From Juglans regia (taxonomy: Eukaryota > Streptophyta > Magnoliopsida > Fagales > Juglandaceae), in assembly GCF_001411555.2 (NCBI RefSeq), contig NC_049909.1, positions 8,873,485-8,937,484 on the forward strand: 64,000 bases of DNA. Direction: 5' to 3'. This document shows positions 11,820-23,166 of this stretch, one piece after another. Below the pieces are notes generated by a model. That model saw only the letters and a list, made by a program, of their open reading frames with translations. It was not told the DNA's origin and ran no database searches. A program made the position numbers and the translations under genes. How positions within the stretch are numbered: position 1 is the stretch's first letter; every line of letters starts with the position of its first letter.

Positions 11820-11945
11820 GTTGTTGCGATTTAGGGTGGAGAGATACTTATGAGAGCTTGGAAGCTTGCATTCGAGCCTGCTTACATCACAAAAGTTGTT
11901 CATGGTTGCAAACGACTTAGTGATGCACTATATTTTCAGTTGTTC
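11820..11945 (+). pseudogene. Fragment of a plant 3'-5' exonuclease-domain protein
   Basis: The translation includes AYITKVVHGCKRLSDALYFQ, preceded by a GGE-like motif. DnaQ/RNase D-type 3'-5' exonuclease domain proteins of plants (those often followed by a KH domain) carry very similar text around a conserved His-Asp-Cys-Lys. Here the Asp of that group has become Gly, which would remove an acidic position of the active site. The similarity stops after YFQ, where the host gene probably has an exon boundary. The next ~110 bp are T-rich and end in a TTGTTAG acceptor-like sequence, so an unspliced intron may have been carried along. A fragment only, not functional. Confidence 0.5.
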
Positions 11946-12151
11946 AACTTTGCAAGTTGGCTAGATGTAGTTCTTTGTTTGGTTTTTAACATGATTGTTG
12001 TGATGGTGTGCTGCTATCATTTTGTACTCATTTACGTTTCCTTGAGTTTTTCATTGTTAGAAGTATGTGTCCTGGATAACGGGTCTCTTCTCATTCTGTG
12101 GAGCCCATGGATGACTTTTGGGTATAGAAGAACGTTGGGTGTTTATTTGAT

Positions 12152-12717
12152 GTGAGAGAGCTATTTGTGGCATTGTCAATTAGAATTGATGTCCAAAGGA
12201 AAATGAGAGAGATGCTTCATGTCCCAATTCCAGATTCATACAAAGTTAGCTGGGCTACCTTGGAATGTCGTGGTATTTGTTGTCCATTATACCACAAGAA
12301 ACATGCTGGAATTCAGAATGCCAAAAAGGGAGATAGCCCCACCAGATCTGACCCAAGTTACTTGGCTTGTACAAGTTTGAACACAACCAAGTTCAAGAAA
12401 TGGACAAACAGGACTGTTGTGTTTAGTGGTTGCAATCCAAAGAACAGCAGTAGTGATTTCAACTTTGACCCATGTGCTTAGTTGGATATGAGACTGAAGC
12501 TCTTACACGTGCTGGCCTTGAGTCTTCCAGATTTTTTGTTAATAGTGGCAACAACAACAATAATTTTATTGTTGGTATGGGTTTCACAAAAAGCGACAAG
12601 TGGATAGGTGCACAGTTAGTTAATAGGCGGAGGTTGCATCACATTGGAGATGGATCTTGGAGTATGATGAAGAAACTTGAAGACAATGTCTCTCTATGGT
12701 GCAACATTTTCCAATAG
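12152..12717 (+). pseudogene. Two adjoining open frames of unknown origin
   Basis: Frames 12152-12481 and 12472-12717 overlap by ten bases in different phases and could be one coding stretch broken by a frameshift. The first has several Cys residues (ECRGICCPLY) and the second an Asn run and a Trp-containing tail. I do not recognise the family. The position just inside the right LTR and the plus orientation fit captured or decayed sequence. Confidence 0.25.
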
Positions 12718-12901
12718 CTTGAAACCCCCTCATCCTTCAAGTTTTAAATCGAGTGTTCTTCATTATTATCCAGACAGCAGGCTCAATAACTCCAAGGACA
12801 TGACCTTTGGTTGTAGGCATCAGACGTGTTGCAGTTGTGGAAGTGCAAAAATGCTAGTGATAATGAACATTGAGGACAAGGTTCTTTAAATGGGAAGAAT
12901 T

Positions 12902-13241
12902 TGTTATGAATCCAATTAAATTAGGCTGGGCTTCTACTAAATTGTTATGTTTTATTTTTGTGTTAAAGTAGTTTAGTGGCCCATGGACCCAGTTAATGTG
13001 GGTTAAAATTGGCCCATGGCCTTAGTTAGCAGCTGCCGAATTAAGTCATCTTCTTCCTTTATATGAAGAGGAAGAGGGTCCTTGTTTTGAACATCTGGAA
13101 ATATTATGAACGTGTGTTGTTTTCTTTTGAGAGGAATTGGGGACCTCAAATACCCCAAGGCGTGTTTACTATCATCATCTTCCTCGTTCTTGATTCTCTT
13201 GTATTGTCTATATTACTGTTCTTTTCATTGGGTTCATTATA
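12902..13241 (+). repeat. Right LTR of the outer retrotransposon
   Basis: 340 bp, uninterrupted and homologous to 116-444 plus 1206-1219. It shows what the left LTR looked like before the 752-bp insertion. A TATATGAAGAGG stretch (from 13060) could be the TATA region. It is followed by GAAG, matching the bases before the left LTR. Confidence 0.75.
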
Positions 13242-14245
13242 GAAGGAACCCAAGATTTGGGCAGATCAGTCGTGAAAAACAACTCATGTTTAAAAAAAGG
13301 AGAAGATCTAGGAAAACCATGTTTACAAATGCTCAAAGATTGGGAGAGAGAGAGGCTTACCGAAATGCCGGCAGTGAGAGAGACGGCCGTATAAACTTGA
13401 AGGCTAGGGTTTCAGCATTTCGGCAAGAGATACAGAGAGTCTGCATAGAGGAGAGAGAAGAGAGGAGTAAATAGAAAGAAAGTGATCGCGGGGGAGGGCT
13501 AAATCTCTTTTTTTATTTTATAAAATCGGGTACCGGATGTCAAAACCTCATTTGGGCCAGGTAGGCTTGGGTTTGAAGATGCTAGTTTCAGACCGGGTTA
13601 TACTGGGGCCAGAAACCATAACTGGAATCCAATTATCCGGGTTTCAGATCGGTTCGGAATGAAACTCGACTTGGTTAAATAGGCCTGACTGAGATTTGTT
13701 AGTGAGGAAATTACTAGTATGACAATCATCACTAATAAAGATTCTAATAGGTGCTTCATGGCAGATTCTTCTTGGCCTCAGTGAAGCATTATAAGGTTTA
13801 TGAGTTTGCAGCTTTGGTTCTTTGTGTCATGACAATGTAGCAGTATGTTGCCCAATTGTACCAGTTGAAATGGTATAAATTGATTTGCAAGCAGATAATT
13901 AGTTTTAAACTTTTGTTGCAAATCCAATTTTGCCATATTAACGATGCGGATCATTTTTTCCACACACCAACTCACAAGTATGAAGGCGCATAAATAAGTT
14001 TTCCCTAAAAAAATAGGTTTTGACTTGAAATTTTACTTACAAGAGTAACATATCTCAAGGTTATAAGCTGTATGTTTTTCGAATTATCAGGTAATATTTG
14101 TCCAACCTAATGCAGTTGTGTGTGTGCCTGTGGTTTTATTTATTTATTTATATTTTTGAGATTTGAAAGACAACAACGTAAACCAGCTCACAACATGGTA
14201 AATATTCTAGCATGAAGATTTGGTCAATGATTTTATACTGGCCAG
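13242..14245. other. Intergenic stretch without recognisable gene
   Basis: The open frame running through 13106-13474 starts inside the LTR and gives a basic low-complexity peptide; I do not call it a gene. The remainder is AT-rich with no domain, RNA gene or clear repeat that I can see. Confidence 0.5.
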
Positions 14246-15116
14246 TAGGCCTGCAACCTGAGCTGTGTTTGGCCCCGACCCGACCCGCTTTTCAAAACAT
14301 TGCAATCTGACCCGACATGACAATAGTCGGGTCAACCCGTTTCTTCTCAAAGTCTAAAGGAACCTGTCAATTTCGCAAAATTCATTTTTTAAAAGAGAAA
14401 GATTACTTTTAAATTCAACCACTTACATGGCCGAAGGGTTGTGTGGATCGACCTTATTGGAGCATATTGGCAACACAACATTGAAAGTAGCTTTGGGATT
14501 TGCACTTATGTAGCTCCATAAATTCTGCATGCAGGCTATGGTGGAGGTTAGGTTGGATGAGGCGGTGAAGAATACAACTTCTTTGACTTCTACAGCTCGC
14601 GCTGACAAACTACACGCATTCATTCATTGGAAAAGAGTGACAAAAAATCCAATAAAAAAACCCACATGCAATCTTTCTTGTTATGGTGATTAGGGCGGGA
14701 GAGTCATCAAGATCCTAGCGATTATTTCACTACCGACGCAAAAGTGAGCGATGAAAGGAGAGTTTCATTTGAGAATTATCTCGGCGAATTGAGTTGTGAT
14801 AGTGAGGTATTTTAATTTTCCGACATCTATTTGGTTGTTGGGAAAATTAGGAAAAGGAAAAGAAATTGAATTCTTTCTTTGGTTGTCTTGATTGCTTGCG
14901 ATGGGACTTTGCTCCTAATTGGTGGGGTTGGTTTTAGGGCTGTGCAGAAAAGAAGAAGAATAATACGAAGAAGAATCGTGTGAAAGAAAATAAATAGTCG
15001 AATCGTTTTGACACTTAGCGGGTTCGACCCACAAACAATTTCAAACTGTGTTTTTTGGACGGGTTGGGTCGGATCTATTGGGCGGGTCGGGTTCTACGAT
15101 TTTCTGCGCATCCCTA
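14246..15116. mobile_element. hAT-like non-autonomous element (871 bp)
   Basis: The ends are imperfect inverted repeats: TAGGCCTGCAAC at the left, and the complement of TAGGGATGCGCAG at the right. The eight bases CTGGCCAG (14238-14245) and CTGGCCGG (15117-15124) flank it, a 7/8 match and the duplication length expected for hAT. Subterminal copies of GACCCGACCCG and its complement GGGTCGG (about 14276-14340 and 15018-15092) extend the inverted structure. A 66-codon minus-strand frame (14423-14623) lies in the middle; its origin is unknown. No hAT transposase is present. Confidence 0.65.
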
Positions 15117-15221
15117 CTGGCCGGATATGATTGTTGAAAGGTTGGCAAAATTTAGATTCAATATTTCAAGGATAATGATAGCCATACTACCTCCTACCAC
15201 CCATTTCCTATTCCTTTTATT

Positions 15222-15847
15222 TTTTCAAGTTTCTTTCTTTTCAGTCTGTACGCTTCGAATCTTCTTCGCATAAGTCCTCTACTCCTCTAAACTCATCTGT
15301 CAGAAACTTGCTTGTCAGAAACTCTGCTCTGCACTCCTCCACTTCTGTCGGAGATTTGACATAAGGATAATGCTAGGGGCTGTCAGCATGTACCGCTGAG
15401 CGTATCCATAGTGTATTTGGAATTTTTATTTTATTTTTTGTCATTTTTAAGTTTTTTAACATTCTTAATTATTAAGAAAAAATTAAAAAAATATATAATT
15501 TCATTAATAGTCACTTCCTTAACTGGGTTATGTTACTCATTATCCTACACCACACATCTTACATATTTTAATTTTTTAAAATTTAAAATTTTTAATTATT
15601 CATCTTAAACTAATTGAATTGTTTTTCTCATTATCTATATACTACATACTTATTATGAGAAAAAGAAAAAGAAACTAAAAGAGGTGTGGTATGTGAGTAT
15701 GTGAGATACTAAATAGAATTATTAATTCCTTCCTAAAGCAGAGTTTCTGACATTCAAGTTTTTAACAGATGAGTGCAGAGGAGTAGAGGAGTGATATGGA
15801 AAAGCTTTTGAGAGCGTGCAGACTGAAAAGAAAGAAACTAAAAAAAA
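15222..15847. mobile_element. Foldback-type inverted repeat element
   Basis: The arm at about 15222-15334 (pyrimidine-rich, containing CTCTACTCCTCT and GTCAGAAACTCTGCT) reappears inverted at about 15735-15847. The arms are ~110 bp and imperfect, separated by ~400 bp of AT-rich DNA. The spacer includes a sub-block starting GGATAATGCTAGGGGCTG that may be a separate small insertion. This is the architecture of a MITE or foldback transposon with long terminal inverted repeats. No coding sequence. Confidence 0.55.
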
Positions 15848-17445
15848 AAAGAAAAAAAATAAATGAGTAATATGAGGCAATAATAAACCTATCTTTACCC
15901 ATCTTTCAATGGACCCCTAAAAGAAACCACGTTCCGACCATAGTACCTGGATCCATAGTGTTCCATTGCAAAACTAATTATTCTACGAGTAAGTTGACAT
16001 GCATGCATGATGGGTCATTTTCATATATATAATGATGTCTTCTCCACGTTAGTTTGTATTGAGAAAGATATTATTTGCAGATTAGTGCGGAGGATACAGT
16101 ATTCCACACTTCTTAATTAATGCCTTATAATCTGTTAACAATTTTAAAAATTAAAAAAAAATAATTTTCTTTCCCAAATCAGCTATAATTACCATATGAA
16201 CGATGTGGATTGTATGCACTTTTTACTGACTTAAAAGTAGAAAGACTTAGGAATGGTTTCTTTTCGCAATTTCTTTCAATTCAATTTATTTATCTCATTT
16301 TATATTATCTAATAATTATAATTTTATTAAATTTATACATAAAATAAAATAAATAATTCAGTTTTTTAAAATTATAAAATAAAAATAATATTAAAAATAA
16401 TATTTTAATAATATTTTATTTAACTTTTAACTGTAAGCTTAATTCATCTCATCTCATCTGTAAAAACAAATGAGAACTTAATTGCAAGCAAATAAATGAC
16501 AAAAACTTTATACTTTATACACGAAATTAACACGTTGAAATTGTTCTGAACTAAGAGGCCGTATACAAAATAAGAGGATAAAATAAGAATAATATATCGA
16601 GGCAATTCGACTCATGAGCCCAAACCTTTAGGTCCCGGCGACACAATATATCGCAAGTATTCTCATATCATATTCTTATATATTTTATTCTTAAATATTA
16701 CTCTAATATAAAATATTTTTAATTTCAAATATTTAAATTTTTTATTTAATTATTACAACTTTAAAACAAAATATAAAAATACCGCAACTTTTTCATATTT
16801 TAAAATACAAATGATATCAAAAAATTATATATTCAAACAATTTTTTAACAATTTAATACTTTTATTTAATTTTTTCTTTTTCAAATGATCTTAACTCAAA
16901 TTATTTTACTATTATTTAATGATATATTGAAATCTTTTACGTATCAAGCTTTAATTAATCTGAACGAAGAATACAATAGTCATTTTGCCGTTTAAAAAAG
17001 AACGGTGACCGGGGCAGGCATATAATATATAGAATAATGATAGAATTATTACTTTATAACTATTCATTTACTATTTTTTTTATATTTGATTTTTTTTTAT
17101 ATATTCTGTGGGAGCATGCATCTTCACTGCCTAATTGCCGCCCTATTTTACCACTTATTTCATGATATTAATGTGTCGAAAACTGCCTGTTTTTTCATGG
17201 TTCCTAGAATTTTACCGGCCTGCTATCTGTCTTGAAAAATAAAAAATAAAAAATAAAGCTACTTTGATGCACACTAATTATTATGTTACTTTATTTTTGA
17301 GACACTTTTTCCGTCGGAAAGAAGGGCAAAAAACAAAGAAGATAGAAAATACTTGAGAAAACTGGTACTAAAGAATTGCGGCCATCCGGATTGAAAACGG
17401 ACATTTTATAAATTATGTGCATGCGTTTAAACGTTGAGAGTAAGG
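15848..17445. other. AT-rich intergenic DNA
   Basis: No gene is visible. Around 16250-16480 there is a strongly AT-rich block with CTCATCTCATCTCATC near its right end that looks like a degraded MITE, but I could not define its ends. The frame at 15411-15608 is low-complexity and rejected as a gene. Confidence 0.5.
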
Positions 17446-17790
17446 CTGCATTTGGTTCTCAAATTTAATTGAGTTTAATTGAGATCAGTTTAATTTTAAG
17501 TTAAGTCTAATATTTAAATACTCAACTCTCAAATTACTAAACTCATATCAATTCAAAACTTTCTTACACGTGGAATTCACAATCGTTTTCAACTTAAAAC
17601 ATCTTTATACGTGAGATCTATAACCTCTTTTAATTTTCTATAAAAATACTAAACTCATCTTAACATCTAAACATATTTTAAACTCAGTTTAGATAGACTC
17701 TACATAACTCTCTCTGCTATTCAACTTGCTACTATTAATAAAAAATTCAATTCAACTCAGTTCAGTTCAACATCCAAACGCAGTCCTAGC
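17446..17790. mobile_element. MITE copy 1 (about 345 bp)
   Basis: The ends AGGCTGCATTTGG and CCAAACGCAGTCCT are near-complementary inverted repeats. The interior is AT-rich with CACGTG-like words and repeated AACTCA. The same sequence, diverged, recurs at 36853-37200 just upstream of the receptor-kinase gene. No coding capacity. I could not fix the target-site duplication, so hAT or PIF/Harbinger class is left open. Confidence 0.65.
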
Positions 17791-18984
17791 TACAGCGAGT
17801 TCCTGGTATATTTTATGTGGTTTTTTTACTTTATTTTTATATACATTTTTTAATATTTTTAAGAAATAAAAAAATTCATGCCATCATTAAAAACCACTTT
17901 CTTAATTAATTATCAAGAAAAAAAAAACTCTAGCAAGAGACCCCGAGGGAAAGACTAGGATTATTCAAACGTGGAACACATGCCGTATACGATGTCATGA
18001 TTGCTATGTCGTGACAGGAAGAAGAGCTAACCAGATGTTTAACATTTAACTAATATGTAAAAATGTGACCGAAATGAAAGAAGATAGGAAAGAAATGAAC
18101 GACAGAAGAAGATGACACTGAATCACTATTTTAAACAGTTCATTATTGTTGATATTATAAGCACTTTTAAGATATAGACAAATATATATACACATAAAAT
18201 AATATTAATACTAGATATAATCATTAAGTTATATATATGTGTAGTTTCTTTAAAAAAGTGGCGATCACTGTTAAAAAGCTAGCTTTAGGTGTGCTTTATT
18301 TTTTCAAGAAATTTTATGAGATTTAAACACTTTAAAATTATATAAATAATATTTTATATCTAAAATAGGATATATAATATTTTTAACTGTTCGGGTAAAT
18401 TTTTCATACTAACATTAAATACCCTAATAAGTATAAATACTCTAATAAATATAACGAGACATATTTCATATATCAATGTGTTTCTTACTCTAAAGATTTC
18501 ACAATCATGAATATTTCAACATGCCAAATAACTTTATCTTTACAAAATTAGGCAACAACATGTATCATTGGCTGCTAATAATTTATATCTGTCGAGGCTT
18601 ATTTGCTGAGTTCAAACGCTTAATCACTTTGAACGACTGGTAAATTAAATTCCCATTTCGCCGTTAAAAAAAAAAGAAAAAAAAGAAAAAACATTAGTGG
18701 CCGGCAAGTTCCAAAGCTACTTTGAAGGTACAGTAATTTGTATTATTATTATTATAATAAATGTAAAACTCATCTTACTATATGTCTATATAATTTAAAA
18801 CTCATCTTACTATATGTCTATATAATTACGGAATTTAATTAACTCCAATTAGGATGCTGTGGAAACCCCTCCTTTACACCTTCCATTAAATATATGACAC
18901 CTCAGTTTTTTAATAAGTTATACAATTCACACACACACACACACACACACTAAATTCCACATACTAAAATCTAAAGTCTAAAAT
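17791..18984. other. AT-rich intergenic DNA with simple repeats
   Basis: No gene. It holds a (CA)n tract at about 18929-18950 and a tandem duplication of a 32-bp unit (18765-18796 and 18797-18827). The rest is unique-looking AT-rich sequence. Confidence 0.5.
18765..18827. repeat. Tandem duplication of a 32-bp unit
   Basis: Two back-to-back copies of a unit beginning AAAACTCATCTTACTATATG are essentially identical. This is recent local slippage, with no other significance seen. Confidence 0.85.
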
Positions 18985-20660
18985 CATTAAATTTAAATTA
19001 AAAGAAAACTGGTGGTTGTTTGGCAACCGTTGGTGGCAAGCGGGGTTAGGTATCTTACAGATGGGGCTTGACTATGTCTGGAGATGGATGTGTCAAAGGA
19101 ACCAATACCGTATTTTTGGATAGGGTTGCCGGGTAGTGGTCGAAAACAGGAGGTAATCTATGAGACATTACTAGCATTCTGTTCTCGGTGCAAGATTCAA
19201 GGCCATAATGTGAGCATATGTAAAACGAAGAAGATATAGAAGGGAGAAAAAGTCTGGGAAAGGAAAAACATTGTAGAGAATGAATTGGAAAAAGAAGCCC
19301 AAGAGGAGAAGGTGGAGAATGATATTGATAAAGGTAAAGGGGTGATGGTTAATTTGAACTCGATAATATGAGTAACTCGTCGCAACTCCAGGTAGGGGAC
19401 ATGGGTATGATTCGGTATGAGAATGAGGCTAAAGGGGTGGAGGATAATAATAAGACTGAGATATTGAAGGGCAAAGGTGTATCAAAAGAGGGGGAAAGTT
19501 CTGTGGAAAGGGTTGTAAATATGCAGGAGGACATGGAACAGGCTAGTTTGCCACCGGATGATGATGATGCTCTACGAGTGCCTGAAGAGGATTTATTCAC
19601 AGTGGAGGATTCGGTTTCTGAACTTGATCCAAAGCGAGAGGTTGAAATTTTTGATTCTCGAAAAGACTATGCCTCTAAGAATGATGAGGAGAAAACAAAA
19701 AGAAAAAAAAGTACTCGAAATTTTTTTGATAAAGTACGGAGATCGTCTCGGGTGTTAGCTAGACCCAATAAACTTTTTTTATGATCAGGCCAATATTGAT
19801 ATGGAATATCCGAGGTCTACGTACTTCTAAAGGGAGGTTAAAAAAGTTGGTTGGTAAGATGAAACCTCAAATTATTGCATTGATGGAGCCTTTTGCATTG
19901 TCGGATACAACTCAGGGGATTTTAAAATTATTAGGGAAGATGCAGAGAGGAGGGGTCGGAGGCCTCACCCAAGAGCAGCAATGGAAGAATTTAATTCTTG
20001 GATTCATGAATGTGGGCTTATTGAAATGAAGGCTGTGGGAAGAAGGTTTTCTTGGTGTAATGGACAGAGCGGATTATCGAGGAGTTGGGCAAAATTGGAT
20101 AGAGTTTTCTTGAATGCGAGTTTCCTAATTAAGGTGCCTAATGCTACTAACAATTATTTAACAAGATCAACATCAGACCATTCTCCGATGCTTGTGGAAT
20201 TTCACAAGGATCCTTTTTCTTATGGCCCTACTCCTTTCCTTTTCCAGGAGATGTGGACGGAGCATACTGCTTTTGTGGCTTCAACTTGGCAGGAGGAAAT
20301 AGGGGGTACAGGGCTGTTGAAGCTGGCATTCAAACTTAAAAAGCTGAGAGGGGTAATGCAAAATTGGTATAAGCAAGTTTATGGTAGAACGGAAGTTCAT
20401 ATAGGGAATCTGGAAAAACAAGTTGAGGAGTTAGATGCAGGTTTGATAAATAACTGGGATCCTGGAATTGATATGAGAGATTGCAAAACAGTTTGAGTTG
20501 GATGAATGGAGGCATAGGGAAGAGATTCGATTAGCTCAAATGTCAAAAATTAAATGGCATCTGGAAGGGGATCAAAATTAAGTTTTTCCATGCGTATTTA
20601 TCTTATAAACAGAAGAAACGAGTGACGAATATGTCTCTTCATGATGGTGCTCGGGCTTTT
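18985..20660 (+). pseudogene. L1-type LINE fragment (ORF1 zinc knuckle plus endonuclease)
   Basis: A CCHC zinc knuckle reads CSRCKIQGHNVSIC at 19180-19221, the nucleic-acid-binding end of plant L1 ORF1. A Lys/Glu-rich tail follows to 19784. The endonuclease begins with ILIWNIRGLRTSKGRL at about 19796 and continues from 19981 with RRFSWCNGQ, the LDRVF motif and the SDHSPM catalytic-site motif. Between 19935 and 19980 much of the endonuclease core is deleted and the frame changes. Sequence after the endonuclease matches the linker to the reverse transcriptase but stops by about 20660; no RT is present. In-frame stops mean it is dead. Confidence 0.75.
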
Positions 20661-21007
20661 TGCTCTCGTCGTTGGGTATGGGCTCTGGGATTATTTGGAT
20701 TTTTAGGATGGTGCAAAAGATTTCTTGAAGATATGGTGATCGAAAATGTTTCTGGTGGTTGGTTTTAAAATTTAATTGGATTAAAGTTAAGTTTTATTTT
20801 TATGTGTATTAACAGTTTTTTTGCAGGGCTATTTTGTTTTGATTTTATTTGGGTGGGTTAGAATCTGATTGTTGTTTGGGATTTATTAGGACTCTGAGTT
20901 TTTATAATTGGAGTCATTGAATGTAACCACGATTTTCCTCTGCCACACGTGAGGGCTATAAATAAAATTGGGGAGGGGCTCTTGGATAGGGGGCTCTAAC
21001 TCTTCTG

Positions 21008-21044
<37 letters not shown>

Positions 21045-21058
21045 TTATATATATGTAA
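20661..21058. other. Non-coding segment with (TA)n tract
   Basis: GT-rich, T-rich sequence that could be LINE 3' flank, including GGGGAGGGGCTCTTGGATAG and a (TA)n tract at about 21010-21040. No gene is seen. The transition into the minus-strand gypsy remnant falls near 21059. Confidence 0.4.
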
Positions 21059-23166
21059 CATCTTCTCCTCCCCAACACCCTTCAACAACCAACTTCCTCC
21101 TCCAACCCATTACATACCCCTCCCCTTCAAAGCACATTGCCCACAAGGTAGGAAAATTGTTGTTTCAGTTGCCAATATGGTTCCCAAGTAGCCTACTCAA
21201 TATCAACTCTTTGTCATTGTACTAGAACTTCAACTATGGCTCTGTTATGAACTTTGCTGTTGCAACGCTGTAGAATGGCTTGAGGCTAAGGCACAATTTC
21301 ACCTTGGTTATTGACCGGAGGCAAGGTTGAGAGAGGAGACACATGCTGACCAACCTTTTTCTTTAAACAAGAGATATGAAACACATGGTGTAATTGAGAC
21401 TATGGTCCGGTGGCTTATAGGCGGCAATTCCAGCCTATAAGCCACCTGTCCAATTCTCTCCAAAACCTGGAAAGGCCCAAAGAATCTGAGTGACAGCTTC
21501 ATATTTCTTCTTACTGCTATAGACTTTTGCCTATAGGGCTGAAGCCTCAAATAAACCCAATCCCCTATTGCAAAACGCTTTCAATATGCTTATTGTCAAA
21601 CTAAAACTTCATTCTTTCTTGTGCCAATACTAAATTGCTCTTCAATATATCCATTATTTGCTCTCAAGTCTTCAATAGCTCCTCTATAGCTTGATTAGGT
21701 GAGATCCCTGGAATATACTGATGTAGCTTAGTGGGTGGCACTCCATAAACTGCCTCATATGGAGTAAGCTTAGTAGAGTTATGGAATGTGGTATTATACC
21801 ACCATTCGGCCAAAGGTAACCATTCAACTCAATGCCTTGGTTTATCACTTGAAAAGCACCTCAGAAAGTGTTCCAAACACTTATTTACAGCTTCAATTTG
21901 GCCATCACTTTGGGGATGGTAGGTTGAGGAGTAAGACAAATTCACCCCTTACAATTTAAAGAACTCCCTCCAAAATGAGCTAGTGAAAGTGGAGCCTCGA
22001 TCAGATTCAATGCTTTTAGGCATACCATGTAGCCTAACAATATTATCTAAGAACATAGAAGCCACTTTAGTTGCTGTAAAAGGGTGCTTCAAGGCCAAGA
22101 AGTGAGCATACTTGAATAATCGATCAACAACCACCATAATGACTGAATAGCCTTTAGACACAGGTAAACCCTTTACAAAGTCTATAGATATATCTATCCA
22201 GACTTGTTGAGGAATTGGTAAAGGCTGAAGTAACCCAGCCAGGTGCACATTTTCAACTTTGTTTTTTTGACAGATCTCACACTCCTTTATAAACCTTTTG
22301 ATTTTAGCTTTCATTCCAGGCCAATAAAAATCAGACCTCGCTTGTTGTAGGGATTATGAGATCTTGAGTGACCAGCACTAGGACTTGCATGTATAAATGT
22401 AATATCTTGAATCACACTCCTCATAGGCAAGCTTCCTTCATCTTTCAATCCACTTAAGAAACAGCTAAGCCTGTTCTTCTCAGAAATAACTATGACTCTA
22501 TCTAAAATCAACTCAAATCATATCTTGTAGGCTGTAACCATACCTATTTGTTTCAACCTCATTAGAGCTTCCATTGGATTATCATAAGGAGATGATCCAA
22601 ATCTGACTTGTAGTGCTTGAGTAAATTCCTCCCAAGAACGAAAAACTCCTGTTTCACTTGCATCTTGGAACCAAACTAATGCCTCTTCATCCATATGAAA
22701 AGAAGCAATAAAGATTCTTTGTCCCGGTGGCACTTAGTAGTATAGAAAATATTGATTAACTCTATACACCCAAGCCGAAGGGTTTCTAGAAGAAAACCTT
22801 GAAAATTTGAACTTTATGCCTCTAAAAATTGCCCTATCCACTGGTTCACGATAATGCACTTCATCACTGCCCTTAGGCACCTCATTGTTCCTTTCAAGAT
22901 TAGACATTCCATTCATATTTCTGCCTACATCTTCATGTGCAATTGATTCATTGACTGATATTCTCGAGATCTACTATAGAACTTCTACAAACCACTTATC
23001 TTGATTGTCCCTAACAATTCTTGTAGTTTCTTACTGTTGAACCAAAATAGCTATCGTGTCTTCAATCTGTTTCTGCTGTTGATCATGTTGTTGCCGAAGA
23101 TGATTCAAAGAATCGACCACTTGTGCATAGGATCGCGTTCCTTCTGTCATGACTATTGATACCAAC
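21059..23166 (-). pseudogene. Ty3/gypsy element remnant, gag joined to integrase (PR-RT-RNase H lost)
   Basis: Reading the minus strand from the right: a primer-binding-like TTGGTATCAATAG (about 23152-23164), then gag (22916 to 22518) with the typical stretch EEALVWFQDASETG and a leucine-rich tail. It continues with no protease or reverse transcriptase into an integrase: zinc-finger end CEICQKNK, catalytic core with VVVDRLFKYAHF and ESDRGSTFTSSFW (22314-21949), and the C-terminal part with [16 protein letters not shown] (21550-21308). A chromodomain-like end (ATWEPYWQLKQQF) lies near 21150-21200. Several stops and frameshifts break it. An autonomous relative would have about 2 kb more between gag and integrase, so this is an internally deleted derivative. 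Confidence 0.75.

Larger units (their letters stand above)
11023..12901 (+). other. Third interior segment of the outer retrotransposon
   Basis: About 1.9 kb between solo LTR B and the right LTR. It contains several plus-strand open frames (11278-11736, 11850-12155, 12152-12481, 12472-12717) of unknown or fragmentary nature, described separately where something can be said. It ends in a purine-rich stretch (AAATGGGAAGAA) directly before the right LTR, which could be the polypurine tract. Confidence 0.5.
116..13241 (+). mobile_element. Non-autonomous LTR retrotransposon with captured gene fragments, hosting three nested insertions
   Basis: Two direct repeats of about 340 bp bracket this block. 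The left one (116-444 plus 1206-1219) is split by a nested insertion and the right one is 12902-13241. Both start TGTTATG and end near TTCATTA(C/T)A. The bases GAAG lie on both outer sides (112-115 and 13242-13245), a probable target-site duplication. A primer-binding-like TGGTATCTAGAG follows the left LTR at 1222, and a purine-rich stretch precedes the right LTR. After removing the nested insertions about 2.9 kb of interior remains. No gag, reverse transcriptase or integrase is recognisable; instead there are pieces resembling host genes (6160-6390 and 11820-11945). I infer an element mobilised in trans that picked up host transcripts. Age is moderate, since the LTRs differ by many substitutions. 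Confidence 0.7.
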
